A stretch of DNA of 20,037 nucleotides from Planctomycetales bacterium. GTDB lineage: Bacteria > Planctomycetota > SBBH01. Each line of letters begins with the position of its first letter. Position 1 is the stretch's first letter. The position numbers were made by a program, and so were the translations under genes. The stretch is from positions 1 through 20,037 of the forward strand of contig SBBH01000016.1 in assembly GCA_005239795.1 (NCBI GenBank), written 5' to 3'. Below are positions 1 through 6,607 of this stretch, in pieces. The notes under the pieces were generated by a model, which had not been told where the DNA came from, did no database searches, and was given only the letters and a program-made list of their open reading frames with translations.

Positions 1-51
1 CCTTTGTCCCCAGGGATTTGCGTGAACACAAACCCCTTCGGATAAAAGGAG

Positions 52-420
52 GTGCCTCTTTACCGGTTTATCGGCTCCTCAAACTGGGGATACTCGTGCC
101 TGCGCCAAAGGCGGCGATGGAAAGTGTGGCGCGCCCGGGACGAGGCCGGCGGGGTTTTGCGTTTTCAAGGCGCTCTTGAGACAGAGGGACGGGGAGACGG
201 AGAGATGAAGGGGGAAGAGGCGATTTCACCCTTGGCTCTGGAACGGGCGATGGGAGCCCTTCCTGAGGAGCAACGGGAGGCGGTTTTCCTGAAAATTTGG
301 GAGGAGATGACCTTCACCCAGATGGGGGATCTCCTCGGGATACCGCTGGATACCGCCGCGAGCCGCTATCGGTATGGAATCGCAAAACTCAAGAAAATCG
401 TCATGGGGTACGCGTCATGA
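52..420 (+). CDS. ECF-type RNA polymerase sigma factor, 3' part (5' end outside window, probable frameshift)
   Basis: The C-terminal half is a clear sigma-70 region 4 helix-turn-helix: 'ALPEEQREAVFLKIW' followed by 'TFTQMGDLLGIPLDTAASRY' and a basic 'KLKK' end. Upstream, 'YSCLRQRRRWK' resembles the end of ECF region 2. The open frame starts at a GTG at 52, but the purine-rich AAAGGAGG sits directly against it, too close to act as its Shine-Dalgarno. At about 122 residues it is shorter than a typical ECF factor of 170-200. Frame 3 upstream (3-81) reads like missing region 2 sequence ('FVPRDLREHKP', 'GGASLPVYRLL'), so the gene probably enters from the left and shifts frame near 79-82. An ATG at 205 would give only region 4. 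The stop overlaps the next start (ATGA), as expected for a sigma/anti-sigma pair. The family is secure; the true start and integrity are not. Confidence 0.65.
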   Translation: MPLYRFIGSSNWGYSCLRQRRRWKVWRARDEAGGVLRFQGALETEGRGDGEMKGEEAISPLALERAMGALPEEQREAVFLKIWEEMTFTQMGDLLGIPLDTAASRYRYGIAKLKKIVMGYAS

Positions 421-428
421 GTCATGAG
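415..428 (+). repeat. Two tandem heptamers (TCATGAG)x2 at the sigma/anti-sigma junction
   Basis: Two identical TCATGAG units in direct tandem span the ATGA stop/start overlap, so the anti-sigma start codon lies inside the first unit. Two 7-mers alone could be chance. They count because the same unit, on the opposite strand, forms four-unit arrays elsewhere in the window. Confidence 0.45.
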
Positions 429-908
429 CAAGAAAAGGAATTCGAAGCGAGACTGAGCAGGCTGTCGCCTGTCGAACCCGCGGAAGAATTGCGCCCCAAG
501 ACACTGGCGCGCGCCGAAGAGGAGGCGCTCGACCCCTTCGCGGCCTCTCTGAGGCATCTGGTGCCGGAGTCAGCCCCATCTGATCTCTGTGGGTGCGTTC
601 TGACGCGCGCGCGGCAGGAGATGGCGGCCGCGCGCCGCGCACGTTGGGTGTCGCGCGCGGCTGCGGCGGTTGTCGCGATCGCGATCCCGGTGAACCTGTG
701 GCTCGAATCGGTATCTCGGCAAGGAATCGACATCCCGGTGCCCTCGGAGGAGCTGATGGCTGACGCAACGCTGGCGGGGCCGGAGTGGGAGGCGCACCGG
801 CGGTTCTATGCCTTTGCTACAGGGCGGCCCCGGTCTGATTGGAAGTGGATGGCGCACTATCGCCGCTGGGAGGAGGCACTATGTTCCGAGCGATTTTTCA
901 AGGGATAG
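417..908 (+). CDS. Putative membrane anti-sigma factor
   Basis: This is a 163-residue protein translated from the ATG inside the ATGA overlap with the sigma factor gene. Residues 1-76 are a charged, Glu/Arg-rich cytoplasmic segment ('EFEARLSRLSPVEPAEELR') of the kind seen in PVC anti-sigma proteins. One membrane helix lies at about 77-97, rich in Ala/Val/Ile and preceded by 'ARRARW', so the N-terminus should be inside. The rest is a short extracytoplasmic tail. No zinc-binding HxxxCxxC motif is visible, so it is not a canonical ZAS-domain protein. The call rests mainly on position, coupling and topology. Its first codons (ATG AGT CAT GAG) come from two tandem heptamers at 415-428. It could also be an unrelated single-pass protein. 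Confidence 0.55.
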   Translation: MSHEQEKEFEARLSRLSPVEPAEELRPKTLARAEEEALDPFAASLRHLVPESAPSDLCGCVLTRARQEMAAARRARWVSRAAAAVVAIAIPVNLWLESVSRQGIDIPVPSEELMADATLAGPEWEAHRRFYAFATGRPRSDWKWMAHYRRWEEALCSERFFKG

Positions 909-1096
909 GGCGTCTCTATGGGCTCTCGCGCTGGACGCGGTTTTTAGGGGATGCCGCGTCGGTTTCTGTTTTTGTCGTGCTGATCGCGGTCGTTCATGCG
1001 CTCTTCTCTTGGGAGTTCTTGGAGTATGTGTCTCGGGACATGCAAATGTCTCTTTCAACTTTCTTGGATTGGTTATGGATGGGGGGGGGCGAGTGA
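881..1096 (+). CDS. Small single-pass membrane protein, unknown function
   Basis: This 71-residue ORF starts at an ATG preceded by GGGAGGAGG at 867-875, a strong Shine-Dalgarno, and overlaps the end of the anti-sigma-like gene. The first 22 residues are basic and aromatic. One hydrophobic helix lies at about 25-44 ('VSVFVVLIAVVHALF'), followed by an amphipathic stretch. The gene ends right after a run of nine G (1081-1089). Loss of one G would join this frame to the downstream 451-aa ORF, so the boundary depends on that homopolymer being correct. I do not recognise the family. It is probably expressed with the sigma/anti-sigma genes and may be a small accessory subunit. Confidence 0.55.
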   Translation: MFRAIFQGIGRLYGLSRWTRFLGDAASVSVFVVLIAVVHALFSWEFLEYVSRDMQMSLSTFLDWLWMGGGE

Positions 1097-1121
1097 CTTG
1101 TTGGATGATGAGGGAACTCTA

Positions 1122-2477
1122 ATGCGCTTAAAAACGAAATGGTTTGCGACGCGGTTCGTCGTCGCCACATCGCTTTATGCCCTGGTCTACACCGCCGTCA
1201 ATGTGACCCTGACGCGGGGGATCGAGGCGGAGATCGACTGGCTCAAGAAACAGGGGCTTCCCACGTCGCCGGAGGAGCTGATGCGCCCTCCTTTTTCTCC
1301 CGACGTCCGGCCGGAGGAGGATGCCCGCCCGCTCCTCGAAGCGGCGGCCGCTTTGTGGAACGGCTTGCCCGAAGAGGAAATGGGGCGTTGGAACGAAGTT
1401 GAATTTCGGCAGAATGCGTTCTGGACCTCTGCTGGATCAGAAGAGTGCCTTTCCGAGAAAGACCTTCAGGATCTGGGGGAATGGATCCAGCGTAATGACC
1501 GAATCCTGCAGCTTTTGAAAGAGGCCTCTCTCAAGCCGTCCGCTTCGTGCAGTATCGATTACCGCGATGGGCCGACCGCCGCGCTCGTGCAGAACATCCC
1601 GGCGGCCCAAGGGCTTGTGAAATTTGTCCTTCAGGCGGCCGCCTGGGAGGCGCACAAGGGAAACCGACAGGCCGCCTATGATCTCTGGAATACCTCATTT
1701 GGACCGCTTCAGGGGATTTCAGGCAATCGTGGCTCATTGGTGGGGTTTTTTGTAAGGCAGGCCATCGGAGGGGTCTCGATAGGATCTCTTTTAGAGTTTT
1801 TGGAGGCGTGCCCTGCAGGAGCCGAGGAATTGCAATCGATTGCCAAGAGGCTGGCACGTCTTCCCCCCTTAGGTGAAGAGTGGGCCGCCGCGATGAGGGG
1901 GGAGGCGGCGGGAGGGGTGTTTGATTTTACAAGCTGGTTCGAAGGGCGTGTCAACGCCGTGAATAAGGGAGGCGCGCCGGCGGGATGCATCCGGCTCTGG
2001 TTGAAAGGAGATTACCTGGCGTATTTGAGGTTTTTTCGAAAGATCCATGAGCATCAAGGGAAACCTTCCTGGGTATGGGCGGATGGGTTTACATTCCTCG
2101 ACCCAGAGAATTTTCCTTTCTATGCTCCGCTGACCCAATTGATGGTGCCCGCGGTCAGGAAGGTGTCAGAGCTGAGGGCGCGTGCCGAGGCGCTCCGTCT
2201 CACTGCGCGCTACGGCGTGCAGATGGCTCGGCACAAGCTGGCCGCAGGGGCTTATCCGGAGACGCTCGAATCGCTCGCGCCCGATCTGCGCATGGAACTG
2301 CCGGACCCTGTCGATCCATTCACGGGACAGTCCATCGTCTACCGCCGCGAGGGGGAGGGGTTTGTCGTCTATTCGCTGGGGGCTAACAAAAAAGACGACG
2401 GCGGGCTCGACGTCCACTCGGACAAGCCGGGAATTCCCCAAGGCGCCGACGACATCGCCTTCCAGCTGACGCGATAA
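1122..2477 (+). CDS. Signal-anchored protein with GspG-like C-terminal domain
   Basis: This 451-residue protein begins 'MRLKTKWFATRFVVATSLYA', a basic n-region and a hydrophobic anchor at about 9-29, so most of it should be extracytoplasmic. A purine-rich AGGGA lies just upstream of the ATG. The middle (60-340) is helical with no motif I recognise. Residues about 355-430 match the short domain common in PVC genomes that resembles the type II pseudopilin GspG core: 'AAGAYPETLESL', 'DPFTGQSIVYRR', 'GFVVYSLGANKKDDGG'. Such proteins often follow ECF sigma genes in planctomycetes, which fits the gene order here. It lacks a prepilin peptidase motif at the N-terminus, so it is not itself a pseudopilin. 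The function is unknown. Confidence 0.75.
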   Translation: MRLKTKWFATRFVVATSLYALVYTAVNVTLTRGIEAEIDWLKKQGLPTSPEELMRPPFSPDVRPEEDARPLLEAAAALWNGLPEEEMGRWNEVEFRQNAFWTSAGSEECLSEKDLQDLGEWIQRNDRILQLLKEASLKPSASCSIDYRDGPTAALVQNIPAAQGLVKFVLQAAAWEAHKGNRQAAYDLWNTSFGPLQGISGNRGSLVGFFVRQAIGGVSIGSLLEFLEACPAGAEELQSIAKRLARLPPLGEEWAAAMRGEAAGGVFDFTSWFEGRVNAVNKGGAPAGCIRLWLKGDYLAYLRFFRKIHEHQGKPSWVWADGFTFLDPENFPFYAPLTQLMVPAVRKVSELRARAEALRLTARYGVQMARHKLAAGAYPETLESLAPDLRMELPDPVDPFTGQSIVYRREGEGFVVYSLGANKKDDGGLDVHSDKPGIPQGADDIAFQLTR

Positions 2478-2488
2478 GATATCCGTTT

Positions 2489-2516
2489 CTCATGACTCAT
2501 GTCCCATGACTCATAA
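2489..2516. repeat. Tandem heptamer array, four units, consensus CTCATGA
   Basis: Four abutting 7-bp units read CTCATGA, CTCATGT, CCCATGA, CTCATAA. The array fills most of the 54-bp gap between the converging ends of the 451-aa gene (plus) and the NPCBM gene (minus). The core TCATGA is a perfect palindrome, so the units can pair with one another. No conventional terminator is visible in this convergent gap, so the array could serve that role; that is inference. Confidence 0.75.
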
Positions 2517-2531
2517 CAAGAGGCAGGCTGT

Positions 2532-3947
2532 TTATTTCACCAGCGCGGCGTGCCCCCAGGAAACGCGGTCGAGCATGTCGGTCTGGCGAAGGAACTGGTC
2601 GAGGGGGACCGGGGGCTTGGCGCTTGTCAGGAGGTGTTCGAGATCCTTTCGGTCTCCCCAATCTGTCTCGAGCTCGAGCGTCTTGATGTTCGCGATCGCC
2701 ACGTTGACCTTGGCTGGCGCCGATCGGATTGTCAAAAACCCGCTTTCATAGAGGAGCTTGCCGTCCCCCCAGACGCGTACGACGACGCCGGCCGCGTCGG
2801 GGTTCGCCTCGTCGGCCACATGGTCGTCGAGGCCGACCTCGGCCGCGAAGCGCGAGAACCCCGGCGGGACTGCGTAGGCGACGCGTGCATAGGAGTGCAT
2901 GCCGAGCCCCTTGCGGTAGACGCGGCCGCGGCAGGTTAAGGGAAGGCGGCGGGCCTCGCCGGGCGCCGCCGGATAGTCGGCCGCCAGGTGCGGCCAGAGC
3001 CCGTCGGGATTCGCTTCAGGATCGGCGAAGCGGCGCGCCGTCACCTTCGCTGGCGTCAGGTCCGAGAGGAACGCGATCCCTTCGTGGGCAAAGTCGATCT
3101 GGCGGATTTCTCGAAGCGGAATTCCTGCGGAGAAACCGTGCACCGTCGCGAATTTCACGGTTTGATTCTCGACTCCGTCGACGCGCCCCGTCAGACGCCC
3201 GCCGTCGGCAAGCGTCAGGATCGCTGTCGGGCCCGCGCTTCCGGGGGGAAGCCCCGGCGGAGGAGCGGGGGCCTTGAGACGGACCGCCAGGAGACCGGCC
3301 TCTATATTTTTTGTCGCCGCCGCGTCGTCCGGATCCGGGATCTGACGCGCCACCGTCCCGGCCTTAAGGAGATCGGTCCCGACATAGCTCGAATCGTCGA
3401 GATCCACGCCCCCGCCAAGATCGAGTGCGACGAGGTCCTTCCCTGTCGGGGGGGTCTCGGCCAGGACTTTCTCGAGAACCGTCTTCTGGACCTCCGGCGG
3501 AACCCCGGACAAGCGTTGCCAGAACAGGATCGCCTGGAGGCGTTCCAGGTCCATTTCCACGGTGGCGCCAAAGGAGGCCTCGAACGTCACGAAATCGCGG
3601 AGTTCCTCCCGCCCTTCGACGGAAATTTTTTTCTGCGCCGTCTCCTTGATAATAGCGCGGAAGCGGTCGCCGTTGGCCAGGATGACCTCGGGTTTTGTCG
3701 ACGCCGCGGGGGGCGTTTCGAGGTAGACGGCCGCGAGCGCGGATTCCGAAACGGCCCCGCCCCCGCCAGACACGGTCCAGCCCTCCTTGGCGATCAGTTC
3801 CAAGGACCCGCGCCGCTCGGGGGTCCCGTCCCAGGTCGTCAGGGTCGCGGTCAGCGAAGGCTTGGAAGGGGGCGCCGCTTGGATCATGAGGCCGGCCGCG
3901 GCTGTCAGAGACACGGCGGCTAGGCGCCAAGACAAAATGTTTCTCAT
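2532..3947 (-). CDS. Secreted NPCBM/NEW2-domain protein
   Basis: This 471-residue protein has a signal peptide ('MRNILSWRLAAVSL' then 'AAAGLMIQAAPP', cleavage near residue 25). I chose the ATG at 3947 because it directly precedes this signal and overlaps the metG stop as ATGA. Two related segments with 'LANGDRFRAII' and 'LADGGRLTGRVDG' look like small repeated beta domains. Residues about 320-432 match the NPCBM (novel putative carbohydrate-binding) fold: 'YRKGLGMHSYARVAY', 'FAAEVGLDDHVAD', 'VVVRVWGDGKLLYESG' and 'LELETDWGD'. NPCBM domains usually bind glycans or sit beside glycosidases, but no catalytic domain is present. A periplasmic or cell-surface carbohydrate-binding role is likely. Cotranscription with metG gives no functional clue. 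Confidence 0.85.
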   Translation of the reverse strand: MRNILSWRLAAVSLTAAAGLMIQAAPPSKPSLTATLTTWDGTPERRGSLELIAKEGWTVSGGGGAVSESALAAVYLETPPAASTKPEVILANGDRFRAIIKETAQKKISVEGREELRDFVTFEASFGATVEMDLERLQAILFWQRLSGVPPEVQKTVLEKVLAETPPTGKDLVALDLGGGVDLDDSSYVGTDLLKAGTVARQIPDPDDAAATKNIEAGLLAVRLKAPAPPPGLPPGSAGPTAILTLADGGRLTGRVDGVENQTVKFATVHGFSAGIPLREIRQIDFAHEGIAFLSDLTPAKVTARRFADPEANPDGLWPHLAADYPAAPGEARRLPLTCRGRVYRKGLGMHSYARVAYAVPPGFSRFAAEVGLDDHVADEANPDAAGVVVRVWGDGKLLYESGFLTIRSAPAKVNVAIANIKTLELETDWGDRKDLEHLLTSAKPPVPLDQFLRQTDMLDRVSWGHAALVK

Positions 3948-5467
3948 GAATCGATCCTCGGAAAAAGGGATGCTCCGTGCCGCAAGGTCTGTCCCGGGGG
4001 GAGCCCCCCCCACGTCAGGGCGCCCTGCCCGCCGCTCGCTTCGCCGGGCGAGAGCGCCTGGCGCATCTGTAAAACCGCCGCCGGCAGAAACGGTTCGGAG
4101 GCGACCGAAAGAATCCTCAAGGATTCCGCGAGCTCATAGAGGGTGTCGGAGAGTTTTCGGGCCTCCTCCGGTTTTTTGGCGAGATTCCAGGGTTTGCGTT
4201 CCTCGATGAAGCGGTTCGCGCGCTCGGCCTCGGCGAGGATCAGTGCCAGCGTCTCGGCCGGGTGGTCGTCTTTTAAAAGCGCCGCGAGGCGCGCCAGACT
4301 CTCCGAGACGCCGCGCGCGAAATCGCTCGGCGCGGCGGGGCGCTCCGGAACCTTCCCGCCGGCATATTTGTCGATCATCGTGAGGGTCCGCGAAAAAAGA
4401 TTCCCGACATTGTTGGCCAGCTCCGCGTTGTAGAGGGCGCGGAAGCGCTCCTTCGCGAACGATGCGTCCTGTCCCGGGGACATCTCGCGCAGGACATAGA
4501 AGCGGAAGGCGTCCGCGCCGTGCCGGGAGGCGACCTCGCCGGGGTCGACCACGTTCCCCTTCGATTTACTCATCTTCTCCCCCTCGATGAGCCACCATCC
4601 GTGCGCGAACACCTGCCGGGGCAAGGGGAGCTCGAGCGCCGCCAGCATCGTCGGCCAATAGACGCAGTGCGTGGTGACGATCTCCTTGCCGATCACGTGC
4701 AGGTTCGCCGGCCACCACCGCTGGAAGCGCCGCATGTCGAAGGGATAGCCGATCGCGGTGATGTAGTTCAAAAGCGCGTCGAACCAAACGTAGGTGACGT
4801 AGTTCTCGTCGAAGGGGAGCGGGATCCCCCAGGCGACGCGCGCGCGCGGGCGCGAGATGCAGAGGTCCCCCAGGGGCTTGGCGAGGAATCCCAGGACTTC
4901 GTTCCTGCGGATCTCCGGCTGGATGAAGCCCGGGTTTTTCTGGATGTGGTCGATGAGCCACGCCTGGTGGCGGCCCATTTTGAAGAAATAGTTCTGCTCG
5001 ACGAGTTTTTTTAAGGGCCGTCCGCACTCGGGATTGGGGCATTTCCCTTGGGCGATCTCCTTTTCGGTCCAGAACCGTTCGCAGGGGGTGCAGAACCACC
5101 CTTCATAGTCGGCCTTGTAGAAATGATCGTCCCGGTGCAGCCGCGTCAGGACATCGCGCACCGCGAGCTTGTGGCGCTCTTCGCTGGTGCGGATGAAGTC
5201 CGTGTGCGTAATCGCCAGGTCCTTCCAGAGGGACTTGAATTTTCCAGAGACCTCGTCCACGAGGGCCTGGGGTGCTACCCCCCGCTCCTTGGCGGCCTCT
5301 TCGATCTTGTCGCCGTGCTCGTCGGTGCCGGTCAGGAAAAAAACCTCGTCGCCGGCGAGCCGGCGTTGGCGTGCGATCGCATCGGCCAGCAAAGTTGTAT
5401 AGGCGTGTCCCAAGTGGGGGGAGGCGTTGGCGTAGTAGATCGGCGTCGTCAGGTAGAACTTCGACAC
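3944..5467 (-). CDS. metG: Methionine--tRNA ligase
   Basis: This class I aminoacyl-tRNA synthetase charges tRNA-Met in the cytoplasm. The HIGH-type motif is 'PHLGHAYT' at residues 17-24 and KMSKS is at 298-302. A zinc-knuckle insertion with paired cysteines ('CTPC' and 'CPNPEC') lies at about 125-150. The methionine-pocket sequence 'YVWFDALLNYITAIGYP' is present, followed by a helical anticodon-binding domain. At 507 residues it has the catalytic and anticodon domains only and lacks the C-terminal EMAP-like tRNA-binding domain found in some bacterial MetG; this is a normal short form. The start is GTG at 5467 with no Shine-Dalgarno but a -10-like TACAAT exactly 6 nt upstream, suggesting a leaderless mRNA. 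It is the first gene of a two-gene operon with the NPCBM gene. Confidence 0.96.
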   Translation of the reverse strand: MSKFYLTTPIYYANASPHLGHAYTTLLADAIARQRRLAGDEVFFLTGTDEHGDKIEEAAKERGVAPQALVDEVSGKFKSLWKDLAITHTDFIRTSEERHKLAVRDVLTRLHRDDHFYKADYEGWFCTPCERFWTEKEIAQGKCPNPECGRPLKKLVEQNYFFKMGRHQAWLIDHIQKNPGFIQPEIRRNEVLGFLAKPLGDLCISRPRARVAWGIPLPFDENYVTYVWFDALLNYITAIGYPFDMRRFQRWWPANLHVIGKEIVTTHCVYWPTMLAALELPLPRQVFAHGWWLIEGEKMSKSKGNVVDPGEVASRHGADAFRFYVLREMSPGQDASFAKERFRALYNAELANNVGNLFSRTLTMIDKYAGGKVPERPAAPSDFARGVSESLARLAALLKDDHPAETLALILAEAERANRFIEERKPWNLAKKPEEARKLSDTLYELAESLRILSVASEPFLPAAVLQMRQALSPGEASGGQGALTWGGLPPGQTLRHGASLFPRIDS

Positions 5468-5473
5468 GCGGCG

Positions 5474-5502
5474 ATTGTAGGAAGCGGTGCGCGGAATGCG
5501 AA
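5474..5502 (-). promoter_or_regulatory. metG promoter, predicted leaderless
   Basis: On the minus strand, TTCGCA (5497-5502) and TACAAT (5474-5479) are separated by 17 bp. They match the sigma-70 consensus at 4 of 6 and 5 of 6 positions. Only 6 nt lie between the -10 hexamer and the GTG start at 5467, so transcription should begin at or next to the start codon. It lies back to back with the promoter of the 5538 gene. Confidence 0.5.
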
Positions 5503-5525
5503 AGGTCGAATGCGCTTGGCGTGTT

Positions 5526-5531
5526 TATACT
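5526..5531 (+). promoter_or_regulatory. -10 element of the 5538 gene, predicted leaderless
   Basis: TATACT ends 6 nt before the ATG at 5538. No good -35 hexamer is present at 16-18 bp. The same 6-nt spacing occurs at metG and trpS, which makes this element more credible than its isolated score would suggest. Confidence 0.4.
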
Positions 5532-5537
5532 GAGGGA

Positions 5538-6575
5538 ATGGCGCGCATAAAAATGCTCGCGGCATTCGCGGTGGGAGCGGCGCTCGGAGGCGCTTCCACC
5601 GGGGTGTTTCTGGGCAGGGGCGCCTCAGCGCCGCCGGCAGGTCTCCCCCCAGACGGAATCCTGAGCCGGGAGAACCGGCGTCTGGCCAGCGAGGTCCAGG
5701 CGCTCAATGATCGAGAAGAGGAGCTGAAGAAGCGGATCCTCTTTTTGGAGCGTTTTGTGGGGGCGGATCTTCCAGGAAGCGGCGAGGCGCCCTCCCCCGC
5801 GGGAGCGGCGGGGCCAGTCAGGGAAGGCCGACGCTGGGACGAGAGGGAGCTTGCGCGGCTCTCGCCGGAAGAGTTTAGATCGCTTTACTTGGCTGTGGTC
5901 TCGCAGCTCAAGAACAGGGGTCTCAAGCATACAGAGCACATCGGGATCGCGACGCTGATCCAACTGCCCGAGAATGCTCCTTGGGTGTTGGCCCAGATCT
6001 GTGATGAGACGGCTTCTTCCCAAATGCGAGAGATGTGTTTGTCGGAAATCCTTCGACGAGCGGGCCGGGAGCCCGAGTATGGCCAGCGTCTCTGGGACAT
6101 TTTCGATCGTCTGACGCCGGCGCTGAAAAACAAGATCGTCGCAGGATTGGCGGCTCACCGAGACGCCCGGGCCCTCGAGGAATTTATGCGGCGGGCCCCG
6201 TCCGAGGAGGAGTTGGTGGACCAGTATCGCAATATGCTCCATCAGACCCCGAATGGCATCGCCAACAATAAGGAAACCCTTTGGACGTTGCTCACGGGTG
6301 TCGCGCCGCACAACAAACGTTATCAGCTGGCGCATGCGTACGCCGGTGTCGATCGGGACAAGGCGGTTGAAGGGTTCATGACGGGATACGACCGGATGGA
6401 AGAGAAGGGGCGTCTGGAGATGATCCAGATGTTGGGGTCGCTGGCTTGGACGAACACGGGGACGCGCGGGGCGGTCGACCGCGCTCTCTCGGCGATTGCC
6501 GACACGGATCCGTATCCCGCCGCGCGCGAGAAAGCCGCCCGCGAGCGGGCGCTCATCGATGCGACCGTTCGTTGA
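5538..6575 (+). CDS. Membrane-anchored coiled-coil protein, unknown function
   Basis: This is a 345-residue protein. I chose the ATG at 5538 because it starts 'MARIKMLAAFAVGAALGG', a signal-anchor helix at about 7-26, and follows a -10 box. Residues about 42-73 form a heptad-like coiled coil ('SRENRRLASEVQALNDRE', 'EELKKRILFLERF'). After a Pro/Ala/Gly-rich linker, residues about 95-340 are helical with regularly spaced helix pairs that look HEAT- or TPR-like but lack a clear consensus. The architecture suggests an extracytoplasmic scaffold tethered to the inner membrane. I do not recognise a family. It is divergent from metG, and the trpS -35 box overlaps its stop codon, so it is probably transcribed alone. 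Confidence 0.75.
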   Translation: MARIKMLAAFAVGAALGGASTGVFLGRGASAPPAGLPPDGILSRENRRLASEVQALNDREEELKKRILFLERFVGADLPGSGEAPSPAGAAGPVREGRRWDERELARLSPEEFRSLYLAVVSQLKNRGLKHTEHIGIATLIQLPENAPWVLAQICDETASSQMREMCLSEILRRAGREPEYGQRLWDIFDRLTPALKNKIVAGLAAHRDARALEEFMRRAPSEEELVDQYRNMLHQTPNGIANNKETLWTLLTGVAPHNKRYQLAHAYAGVDRDKAVEGFMTGYDRMEEKGRLEMIQMLGSLAWTNTGTRGAVDRALSAIADTDPYPAAREKAARERALIDATVR

Positions 6576-6601
6576 CCCTTCCTGCGCGGGCATGGTGTAA
6601 T
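6572..6601 (+). promoter_or_regulatory. trpS promoter, predicted leaderless
   Basis: TTGACC (6572-6577) and TGTAAT (6596-6601) are separated by 18 bp, each matching the sigma-70 consensus at 5 of 6 positions. The -35 overlaps the stop codon of the preceding gene. The -10 ends 6 nt before the GTG start at 6608, leaving no room for a Shine-Dalgarno. This is the best promoter in the window. Confidence 0.6.
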
Positions 6602-6607
6602 CCGTCT

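Noticed and set aside
2550..3923. Plus-strand ORFs opposite the NPCBM gene
   Set aside because: Arg/Pro-rich shadow translations of a gene with a clear signal peptide and domain.
3944..4060. Truncated MetG because of the missing C-terminal tRNA-binding domain
   Set aside because: Short MetG forms of about 500 residues with catalytic and anticodon domains are normal in bacteria, and the stop overlaps the next gene in an orderly ATGA.
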